From: CAVUDO01 sp963740255 | GTDB lineage: Bacteria > Actinomycetota > Actinomycetes > Mycobacteriales > Cryptosporangiaceae | DNA length: 64,000 bases | Reading direction: 5' to 3' | NCBI GenBank assembly: GCA_963740255.1 | Contig: CAVUDO010000006.1 | Span: forward strand, 434,001 to 498,000 | Shown: piece after piece, positions 58,080-64,000 of the stretch | How positions within the stretch are numbered: position 1 is the first letter of the stretch | How the letters are laid out: each line of letters starts with the position of its first letter | Made by a program: the position numbers and the translations under genes | Notes under the pieces: generated by a model | Told to the model about the DNA's origin: nothing | Seen by the model: only the letters and a program-made list of their open reading frames with translations | Databases searched by the model: none

Positions 58080-58568
58080 GTGGACGAGCGCTTCCCGGCC
58101 GAGGTGGCCGAGGCCCTGCGCGCCGGCGGCTGGGATCCCGATGCGCCGGACAAGGAGCAGGCCCGCGCGTGGGGCCTCGAACTCGCGGCCCGGTCCAGTG
58201 TCGAGGGGCTGCAGCATGCCTTCTTCCCGGCCGCGGAGGACGCACTGGCCGAGTTCGGCGGCGTGCGGGCCGAGCCGACCGGTCCCGGGGCAGAGGTGGC
58301 CGCGAGTGGCTTCACGGTCGATCCCACCCGGGTGGTCCACACGCACGCGACCCTGGCGGCGTTCGGCGGGGCTCTCGGGGCACCGTTGTTCCCGCTGGGC
58401 GAGGAGGACGGCAGCGGCGCGCTGCTCGCGATCGACGAGAACGGCCGGGTGTTCGTACTCGACCACACCGCCGAGTGGTTCCTCGGCACCTCACCGGCCG
58501 AGGCGTGGAGCACGCTCCTGCTGGGCCGGCGTCCGGCCCGCGTCCGCGACGACGGCACCTGGGCCTGA
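58080..58568 (+). CDS. SUKH-3 family immunity protein
   Basis: A 162-residue protein from a GTG at 58080, directly after the deaminase stop with no gap. GAGGAG in the end of the deaminase gene serves as ribosome-binding site. Same landmarks as the first SUKH-3: LRAGGWDP, LAEFGGV, LFPLGEEDGSGALLAIDENGRVFVLD, EWFLGTSPAEAW, VRDDGTW. It should neutralise the adjacent active deaminase. The two SUKH-3 proteins are similar through their full length, so the whole deaminase+SUKH pair was duplicated. Confidence 0.8.
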   Translation: MDERFPAEVAEALRAGGWDPDAPDKEQARAWGLELAARSSVEGLQHAFFPAAEDALAEFGGVRAEPTGPGAEVAASGFTVDPTRVVHTHATLAAFGGALGAPLFPLGEEDGSGALLAIDENGRVFVLDHTAEWFLGTSPAEAWSTLLLGRRPARVRDDGTWA

Positions 58569-58578
58569 CCACAGCGGT

Positions 58579-58592
58579 CGGACCTCAGTCCG
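58579..58592. terminator. Small hairpin at convergent stops
   Basis: CGGAC-CTCA-GTCCG, a perfect 5-base stem with 4-base loop lying over the mycosin stop codon, 11 bases after the SUKH-3 stop. Short and without a T-tract, so only a candidate. Confidence 0.3.
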
Positions 58593-60192
58593 CTCTGGTC
58601 CCGCCTGGCCCGTCGTTGTCGGCAGGACGCGGGGGGTCCGGAGGGCGGGGTGCCCACCCCGGGAGACGTCGGGAGACGGGCGGCGGTGTCGCGGCCCCTC
58701 GCGCGGGCGGTGGTGTGGGCGGTGGTGTGGTGCGGAGCGGGGCCGTAGGCGGTGGAGCGGTCGGCGGCTGACCAGGCGGTGGCTGAGCGGCCGGCGGCGG
58801 GGTCGGGGGTCTCGGCGGAATCACAACGGTGTCGCCGGCAGGGGCGACGGTCTCGGCCAGGCCCCGCGGACGGCCCGACGGCCCGCCGGCCGGTGGGTGC
58901 GAGGCGGTGCCCGGGGGGACGTAGTTCGGTGGCAGGACCGGCCGGAAGTAGGGCGTCGTCGCCCACAGCGGCACGTTCGCGGGCAGCAGCGACCGGCGAC
59001 GCGCCAGCAGCAGCGCCACCACCCCCAGCACGATCAGCATGAGCAGGCTGACCGCCCCGAGCGACACCAGTGCGACCACGGCAGCCGGGCGCAGCCGGTC
59101 GGCCACGGGGACGTCGCCGCGCGGTGCGTCCACGCCGGTGGGCGGGCCGGGCCGGTCGGTGGCACCGGGGGTCTGCTGTCCGCCCTGCCGGTCGGGGGAG
59201 CCGGGCAGCAGCGGGTTCTGCTTCACCGGCTTGACGTCCGCGGTCAGCGCCTTGGCCGGGTTGACGATGCCGTAGCCGAACTGCGGGTCGCGCCCCGGTG
59301 GGCCGAAGTCCCAGGCGGTGCGGACCAGCCGGTTGACGACGTTCGCCGCGTCCATGTCCGGGAAGCGGGAGCGCACCAGCGCCGCCGCCGCGGCCACCAG
59401 CGGCGACGCGAAGCTGGTGCCCTGGACCCGCCAGTAGGTGCCGCCCGGGTAGGCGCCGTTGATCTCCGCCGCGGGTGCCGCCAGCGCCGTCTCGGGACCG
59501 CGCAACGAGCCGGGCCAGAACCCGCCGCTGCGCACCACGCCGGAGACCGCCAGCACCCCGGGCTCGCGGGCCGGGTGCCAGACCACCGTGCCGCGGTTGT
59601 TGGACAGGTTGCCGTCGCAGGCCACGACGACGACGTCGTGGTCGAAGGCGTACAGCAGGGCGTCGGTGAGGGTCACGGACGTGTCGGCGCTGCCGAGGGA
59701 GAGGTTGATGACCTTCGCGCCGTGGTCGACGGCCCACCGCACGGCCCGGGCGACATCGTCGGCCGAGTCGTACTGGTTCTTCGGGTCGAGCACCCGGATG
59801 GGCAGGATCTTGGCCTGGTAGGCCAGCCCCATCACGCCGGCGGTGTCGTCGCCCCGGCCGGCGATCAGGGCGGCGACCGTGGTGCCGTGGCCGACCACGT
59901 CCTTGCGGCCGTCGGTGCTGCCGTCCACGAAGTCCTTGCCGGGCAGCACCTGTCCGCGCAGGTCGGGATGGTTGGCGTCGACACCCGAGTCGATCACGGC
60001 AACCGTGACGCCCTTGCCGGTGGAGTGCTCCCAGGCGTCCTGGGCGCGGAGGAAGCCGAGCTGCCACTGCTGGTCGCGGACGGTGTCGGCGGTCGCCGGG
60101 GACACGGGACCGGCGAGGGAGAGCACGAGGCCGAAGAGCACGGCGAGCAGCCCGCTGACGGCCGCTCCCGTGCCGCGTCGACCCAGCCCCAT
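58585..60192 (-). CDS. Type VII secretion-associated serine protease mycosin
   Basis: A 535-residue subtilase. The ATG at 60192 follows GGAGGAGG, an excellent ribosome-binding site, and gives a signal peptide (residues 1-35, GLLAVLFGLVLSLAG then ATA). Catalytic triad: Asp68 in VAVIDSGVD, His102 in GHGTTVAALIAG, Ser260 in GTSFASPLVAAA; oxyanion Asn near 195. A transmembrane helix at about 369-397 is followed by RRR and a Pro-rich cytoplasmic tail (about 135 residues, many PPPT repeats) that is longer than usual. Mycosins are membrane-anchored proteases of the type VII secretion membrane complex. Its presence implies a T7SS core outside this window. Convergent with the deaminase/SUKH pair. Longer open-frame starts upstream are Arg/Pro filler and are rejected. 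Confidence 0.92.
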   Translation of the reverse strand: MGLGRRGTGAAVSGLLAVLFGLVLSLAGPVSPATADTVRDQQWQLGFLRAQDAWEHSTGKGVTVAVIDSGVDANHPDLRGQVLPGKDFVDGSTDGRKDVVGHGTTVAALIAGRGDDTAGVMGLAYQAKILPIRVLDPKNQYDSADDVARAVRWAVDHGAKVINLSLGSADTSVTLTDALLYAFDHDVVVVACDGNLSNNRGTVVWHPAREPGVLAVSGVVRSGGFWPGSLRGPETALAAPAAEINGAYPGGTYWRVQGTSFASPLVAAAAALVRSRFPDMDAANVVNRLVRTAWDFGPPGRDPQFGYGIVNPAKALTADVKPVKQNPLLPGSPDRQGGQQTPGATDRPGPPTGVDAPRGDVPVADRLRPAAVVALVSLGAVSLLMLIVLGVVALLLARRRSLLPANVPLWATTPYFRPVLPPNYVPPGTASHPPAGGPSGRPRGLAETVAPAGDTVVIPPRPPTPPPAAQPPPGQPPTAPPPTAPLRTTPPPTPPPARGAATPPPVSRRLPGWAPRPPDPPRPADNDGPGGTRAD

Positions 60193-60767
60193 GTCGCCTC
60201 CTCCGTGCCCCGCCGCCATTGTTCCCTGTGCCGCGCGATGGCCCAACCCGAGTCGCCGCTCCGGCCGAGGGCGACCACCCGTTCGGCCTGCCCGCCGCCG
60301 TCCCTGGCCGGTCCGGCGGCCGGCCGGTACCGTGAGCCGAGACTTCGTACTCGGTGGGTGCCCGCGGCGCGGGCGGGGGAGACAGGGGTTTCCGTGGGTC
60401 CCGATACGTCCACTCGCGACGCGCCGGGGCCCGGGGCGCGACCGGACCGGTCTGTCGGAACCGTACCTCCCCCCGTCCACGCCGGCAGTGCGGAGGCAAC
60501 GGTGGCCATGCCGCGGCAGCGCCCGAGGACGGCCGGGCCCTGGCAGCGCCCGAGGACGGCTCCGCCGGCCCGGCGCACCGCCGGCGCGTCGGCCGGGGTG
60601 GGAGGGGGGTAGGCATGACGGTCTTCCCGTTCCGGCCGCACCAGCGGCGCTCGCGTCTGCGGCCCGGCCCGGCGGACGACGCAGGCTCGACGCGCGGCGA
60701 GGGCGGCCAGCCGGCACACTGGCCGCGTCGTGCCGCGACGGGCGCGGGAGAGCCAACGGGAGTGTCG
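60193..60767. other. Intergenic region upstream of the isomerase; no confident gene
   Basis: Carries the mycosin upstream region and a long leader towards the isomerase. A TACCGT hexamer (60328-60333) is a possible -10. A 16-base direct repeat, GGCAGCGCCCGAGGAC, occurs twice at about 60513-60560. A 72-codon GTG frame (60394-60612) and an ATG at 60615 behind GGGAGGGGGG exist; the latter is in frame with the isomerase and could add 51 Arg/Gly/Pro-rich residues. Neither has protein-like composition. Confidence 0.4.
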
Positions 60768-61382
60768 ATGCCGGAGCGGGACGCCAGCGGGACGCCCCTT
60801 CCCTCGTATGCGAACGGGTTCGACGGCCGGGCCGGCTCCGCCGGGGCCGAGCTGATCGTGCTGGTCGACATGCACGGCGAGCCGATCGGCACCGCACCCA
60901 AGCTCGCCAGCCACCACCGCGACACCCCCCTGCACCTGGCCTTCTCCAGCTACGTCTTCGACCCGGACGGACGCCTGCTGGTCACCCGTCGGGCCCGCAC
61001 GAAGAAGACCTGGCCGGGCATCTGGACCAACAGCTGCTGCGGCCATCCCGGTCCGGGGGAGCCGGTGGCCGACGCGGTCCGCCGCCGATTGCACGAGGAA
61101 TTGGGCCTGACCTGCGGCGAGATCGTGCCGCTGCTGCCCGAGTTCCGGTACTGCGCGGAGCTCGACGGCGTGGTGGAGAACGAGATCTGCCCGGTGTTCG
61201 GTCTGCGGGTCGACGGCGAACCGGAGCCGGATCCCGACGAGGTCGAGGACTACCGCTGGATGGACTGGGACGACTTCGTGGCCGGTGACGTGCCGGGTGG
61301 GCTCTCCCCGTGGGCGGAGCTGCAGGTGGCCGAGCTGGTGGGCCACCCGGTGATCGCCCGGCTGCGCACCCCGCTGTCCTGA
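60768..61382 (+). CDS. idi: Isopentenyl-diphosphate delta-isomerase, type I
   Basis: A 204-residue cytosolic enzyme that interconverts isopentenyl and dimethylallyl diphosphate for isoprenoid synthesis. Nudix-fold landmarks: HHRDTPLHLAFSSY with metal ligands His49 and His56, TNSCCGHP with catalytic Cys91 and ligand His93, Nudix-like RRRLHEELGL, and VVENEICPVFG with Glu137/Glu139, the acid residues of the active site. Length fits the family (180-205). The ATG at 60768 is preceded by ACGGGAG; the ATG at 60615 with a stronger site is an alternative start. It stands alone, convergent with the hydrolase and unrelated to the toxin genes. Confidence 0.93.
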   Translation: MPERDASGTPLPSYANGFDGRAGSAGAELIVLVDMHGEPIGTAPKLASHHRDTPLHLAFSSYVFDPDGRLLVTRRARTKKTWPGIWTNSCCGHPGPGEPVADAVRRRLHEELGLTCGEIVPLLPEFRYCAELDGVVENEICPVFGLRVDGEPEPDPDEVEDYRWMDWDDFVAGDVPGGLSPWAELQVAELVGHPVIARLRTPLS

Positions 61383-61406
61383 CGCCTGACGCGGTCGCGG
61401 CGCGGC

Positions 61407-62333
61407 TCAGTCCTGCTTGGCCCAGTGCAGCAGCTCGGAAGTGACCAGGTCAGCCGCCTCGGCTTGGGGGAAATGGCCGACGTCGGCCAGCACCCGCCAC
61501 TCGTAGGGCCCGGCGACGTACCGACCCGAGCCCTGCGCCGTGCGCGGCAGCATGCAGGTGTCCAGCGCGCCGTGCAGTTGCAGGGTCGGGGCCGTGATCG
61601 GGCTCTGCATCAGCTTGGCGAACTTCCAGCCACTGGGCCGGGTGAGCGAACGCACCGCCCAGCGGTAGTACTCCATCGCGCTGTAGGCCGCCTGCGGGAT
61701 CCGGATCGCGGTGCGGCACGCCGCGGAGTACCGGGCGAAGTCGGCCGTCTCGCGCCAGGCCGGGCCGGACCAGCGGGCCATCATCTCTCCGACGTACCAG
61801 GCCCCGTCGCGGGTGACCCGGTGCTCGTACCGCGGGGTCTGGAACGCGAGGATCTGCCGGCTGGCGGCCAGCTGGCCCCGCGGGTCGTTGAACATCCCGG
61901 TCCGGAACCGCAGCGGATGGGGGGAGGACAGCACCGCCAGGCGCCGCACCAGGCGGGGGTGGAAGGTGGCGGTGGTCCAGGCCAGGAAGCCGCCCATGTC
62001 GTGGCCGACCAGCATCGCGTCCCGCTCGCCGAGGGCCCGGATCAGGCCGGCGACGTCGCTGGCGAGGGTGTACCCGTCGTACCCGCGGGGCGGCTTGTCG
62101 CTCGCGCCGTAGCCGCGCAGGTCGACCGCCGCGACCCGGTAGCCGGCGTCGGCCAGCGGCCCGATCTGGTGCCGCCAGGTCCACCAGAACTCCGGGAAGC
62201 CGTGCAGCAGCAGGATCAGCGGCCCGGTGCCGGCTTCGGCGACGTGGAAGCGGCTGCCGTTCGCGCTGACGAAACGGTGCGTCCACTCTCCGTCCAGGAG
62301 GATCGCCGAGTCGTCGGGCCGCCGCTGCGCCAT
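61407..62333 (-). CDS. Alpha/beta hydrolase, epoxide-hydrolase-like
   Basis: A 308-residue soluble enzyme. Oxyanion motif HGFP at 44-47, followed by EFWWTWRHQI, typical of epoxide hydrolases; nucleophile Asp112 in VGHDMGGFLAW; cap region with two Tyr-bearing segments (TPRYEHRV, SAMEYYRW) that could activate the epoxide; catalytic His in ADVGHFPQAE near the C-terminus. It would open epoxides to diols. Haloalkane dehalogenase is the main alternative, because both use Asp. The ATG is at 62333. It lies 21 bases downstream of the TetR gene on the same strand and is probably co-transcribed with it, so the regulator may control this enzyme as well as the divergent one. Confidence 0.85.
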   Translation of the reverse strand: MAQRRPDDSAILLDGEWTHRFVSANGSRFHVAEAGTGPLILLLHGFPEFWWTWRHQIGPLADAGYRVAAVDLRGYGASDKPPRGYDGYTLASDVAGLIRALGERDAMLVGHDMGGFLAWTTATFHPRLVRRLAVLSSPHPLRFRTGMFNDPRGQLAASRQILAFQTPRYEHRVTRDGAWYVGEMMARWSGPAWRETADFARYSAACRTAIRIPQAAYSAMEYYRWAVRSLTRPSGWKFAKLMQSPITAPTLQLHGALDTCMLPRTAQGSGRYVAGPYEWRVLADVGHFPQAEAADLVTSELLHWAKQD

Positions 62334-62354
62334 GGCGACCAGGGTAGATGCCCG

Positions 62355-63038
62355 TCAACCGTCGGGACGTCCCGCGTCGCGGCTCACGGTGGGCGAGGTC
62401 GGCCGCGACCCCCGCGAGCCGGCCGGCAGCCAGCCCCGCGTCGCCAGGGCGGACACCAGTTGCCGGAGGACCGCGCTGACCTCCTGGCGGGCCCGGCCCG
62501 GGTCCTCGGCGCGCGAGACGTAGAGGGCCGCCTCGTCGAGTGCTCCCACGAGCACGTGCGCGAGCGGCGCGACGGGTTGGACCCGGACGGCACCGGCGTC
62601 CATCGCGCTCTGGAGGGCCGCGATGGTCAGGCCCAGTCCGTAGCGCTCGCCGATCTGTCGCCACAGGTTCCAGCCCAGCACGGCCGGCCCGTCGACCAGC
62701 AGGATCTGCTGGATTCCGGGCTCGGCGCAGGCGTCCAGCCAGGCATCGGCGCCGTCGGTCAGCGCGCTGAGCGGGTCGGCGGTACCGGCGGTGCTCAGCC
62801 GCGCGGCGATCTGTCGCATGACCTCGGCCTCGACCTGTTCGAGGACGGCCTGGAACAGGGCGGACTTGTCGGCGAACTGGTGATAGAGCGCCCCGCGGGT
62901 CAGCCCCGCCGCGGCGACGATCTCCGGCGTGCCGACCGCGGCGTATCCCCGCGTGGCGAACAGGCCCCGTGCCGCGTCCACGAGGGCCCGCCGGGTCGTC
63001 TCGGATCGCTCGGCCTGAGTTCGCGGATTGCTTTCCAT
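62355..63038 (-). CDS. TetR-family transcriptional regulator
   Basis: A 227-residue regulator from ATG 63038 (MESNPRTQAERSETTRRAL). N-terminal helix-turn-helix: LVDAARGLFATRGYAAVGTPEIVAAAGLTRGALYHQF (about 19-55), the standard TetR DNA-binding domain; the remainder is an all-helical ligand-binding domain. Longer upstream frames run through the divergent promoter and are rejected. It faces a divergent alpha/beta hydrolase gene across 108 bases and precedes an epoxide-hydrolase-like gene, so it probably represses both hydrolases and itself until a small lipophilic ligand is present. The inverted-repeat site overlaps its own start codon. Confidence 0.9.
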   Translation of the reverse strand: MESNPRTQAERSETTRRALVDAARGLFATRGYAAVGTPEIVAAAGLTRGALYHQFADKSALFQAVLEQVEAEVMRQIAARLSTAGTADPLSALTDGADAWLDACAEPGIQQILLVDGPAVLGWNLWRQIGERYGLGLTIAALQSAMDAGAVRVQPVAPLAHVLVGALDEAALYVSRAEDPGRARQEVSAVLRQLVSALATRGWLPAGSRGSRPTSPTVSRDAGRPDG

Positions 63039-63083
63039 ACAACCTGCCTGTAAGTTGCGTACCGTCTGTATGAAACATAGCCT
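63036..63083 (+). promoter_or_regulatory. Promoter of the right-edge hydrolase with overlapping TetR operator candidate
   Basis: -35 TTGCGT (63055-63060), 17-base spacer, -10 TAGCCT (63078-63083). Inverted half-sites: CATACA (63036-63041) against TGTAAG (63049-63054), 5 of 6 matched, and CATACA against TGTATG (63067-63072), perfect. A regulator bound here would cover both the divergent promoter and its own start. Confidence 0.5.
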
Positions 63084-63146
63084 GCGTACGCCCGAGCCGT
63101 TCCCCGGACGGATGTCGTGCCCTACAAAGATCGGCAGGGAAAGCTC

Positions 63147-64000
63147 ATGAGGTACACCACCGCGCTCGGTGACGAGCGGATCGTCCAGCTTCCCCAAGGT
63201 CCGATCCGCGTCTTCGAACGCGGGCAGGGCGAGCCGATCGTCTTCGTGCACGGCCTGTTCACGAACGCCGCACTCTGGCGCAAGGTGGTGCCCCTGCTCG
63301 CTGGTCGCTACCGGTGCGTCACCGCCGACTGGCCGCTCGGTTCGCATTCACGGGCGATGGAACCCGACGCCGACCTGACGCCCACCGGCCTCGCCGACAT
63401 CGTCGCGGACACCGTCGCCGCACTCGACCTCCACGACGTCACGCTGGTGGGCAACGACAGCGGCGGCGGGCTCAGCCAGCTTGTCGTGGCGCACCGGCCA
63501 GGCCGGATCGGCCGCCTCGTGCTCACCCCGTGCGACGCGTACGACAACTTCCCGCCGTCGATGTTCGGCTACCTCGCCTGGCTGGCCCGCGTTCCTGGTG
63601 GCTTCGCGCTGCTCGGGCAGCTGATGCGCGTCGCCGGCATGGGCCGCCTGGCCGCCCGGCTGCCCAACGTCTACGGGTGGCTCAGCCGTACGCGGCTCGA
63701 ACCGGCCCTCGTGGACAGCTACCTGACCCGCCCGCTGCGCGACCCCGGGGTCCGGCGCGACGTGGTGAAGTTCCTGCGCTCGATGTCCGGCCGCTACACC
63801 TTGGACGCCGCCGGGAAATTCCCGGAGTTCACCGGCCCGGTGCTGGTCGCCTGGGCCGACGACGACCGCTTTTTTCCCTTCGCCCACGCCGAACGGCTGG
63901 CACAGGACTTTCCTGACGCACGCCTGGAACGGATCTCCGGCTCGCGTTGCTATGTCCCCGAAGACCAGCCGTCCCACACCGCGACGCTCATCGCCGACTT
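63147..64000 (+). CDS. Alpha/beta hydrolase, partial at right edge
   Basis: Starts at ATG 63147 with AGGGA about 7 bases upstream, and remains open to the window end (284 codons). Landmarks: VHGLFTNAALWRKV (oxyanion HG at 35-36), nucleophile elbow VGNDSGGGLSQ with Asp104 as the nucleophile by position, and VLVAWADDDRFFP, the strand carrying the charge-relay acid. The catalytic His should lie in SRCYVPEDQPSHT, just before the edge. Asp as nucleophile suggests a haloalkane-dehalogenase or epoxide-hydrolase-like reaction. Expressed from the divergent promoter shared with the TetR gene. Confidence 0.88.
   Translation, partial: MRYTTALGDERIVQLPQGPIRVFERGQGEPIVFVHGLFTNAALWRKVVPLLAGRYRCVTADWPLGSHSRAMEPDADLTPTGLADIVADTVAALDLHDVTLVGNDSGGGLSQLVVAHRPGRIGRLVLTPCDAYDNFPPSMFGYLAWLARVPGGFALLGQLMRVAGMGRLAARLPNVYGWLSRTRLEPALVDSYLTRPLRDPGVRRDVVKFLRSMSGRYTLDAAGKFPEFTGPVLVAWADDDRFFPFAHAERLAQDFPDARLERISGSRCYVPEDQPSHTATLIAD

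Noticed and set aside
60394..60612. 72-codon GTG frame before the isomerase
   Set aside because: Pro/Arg/Ala-rich, contains a DNA direct repeat, no recognisable fold; probably non-coding leader.
58585..60897. Long N-terminal extension of the mycosin
   Set aside because: The ATG at 60192 has GGAGGAGG and a perfect signal peptide; the extension is Arg/Pro filler.
62355..63347. Extended TetR start at 63347
   Set aside because: It would run through the divergent promoter and into the hydrolase gene; the helix-turn-helix begins normally after ATG 63038.

Overview
The window comes from a very high-GC actinomycete. Evidence: strong G/C bias at third codon positions, Shine-Dalgarno starts mixed with leaderless ATG/GTG starts, a type VII secretion (T7SS) mycosin protease, and YwqJ-deaminase/SUKH-3 toxin pairs. 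A filamentous actinomycete such as a Micromonosporaceae member is plausible, but no marker here fixes the genus. I saw no rRNA, tRNA, CRISPR array or insertion sequence.

Bases 1-50345 are one co-directional block of giant coding sequence, about 16,800 codons, open at the left edge. It reads as four long frames (1-14194, 14196-~18090, ~18090-~26120, 26802-50345) plus a short middle piece (~26120-26775). Homologous domains continue across the joins, so the simplest reading is one or a few giant genes interrupted by real or sequencing frameshifts. The product is a mosaic of alpha-helical coiled-coil arms, an uncharacterised repeated module ('VPGS/HExxE module') with about 21 intact or degenerate copies, and many effector-like domains. 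These are a RelA/SpoT-type nucleotidyltransferase-like domain, four papain-fold (Tox-PL glutamine deamidase-like) domains, a PD-(D/E)XK nuclease-like domain, two GNAT-like domains, an aminoglycoside-phosphotransferase-like kinase with a degenerate pseudokinase copy, and an unnamed toxin-like domain. Towards the C-terminus come eight hydrophobic hairpins, many degenerate modules, and a long proline-rich tail ending in a small Cys cluster. Two small genes with good ribosome-binding sites (8916-9206 and 13641-13874) lie out of frame inside the giant frame, each just after a toxin-like domain, where immunity genes are expected.

Bases 50346-53787 hold a small unknown gene and a minus-strand cluster of four tandem paralogues (about 210 residues each), three of them translationally coupled. 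Bases 53904-60192 form the secretion and toxin neighbourhood: two deaminase (YwqJ) + SUKH-3 pairs, a small CxC/CxxC protein, a beta-helix/AAA+ (EccA/CbbX-like) ATPase, and the mycosin. The first deaminase has lost two of three zinc ligands while the second keeps all three. The linked reading is that the giant proteins and deaminases are polymorphic-toxin effectors served by a T7SS whose membrane core (EccB/C/D/E) is outside the window. Export by that system is inferred from neighbourhood only.

Bases 60193-64000 leave the toxin theme: isopentenyl-diphosphate isomerase, an epoxide-hydrolase-like enzyme, and a TetR regulator divergent from a second alpha/beta hydrolase that runs off the right edge, with a readable promoter/operator between them.
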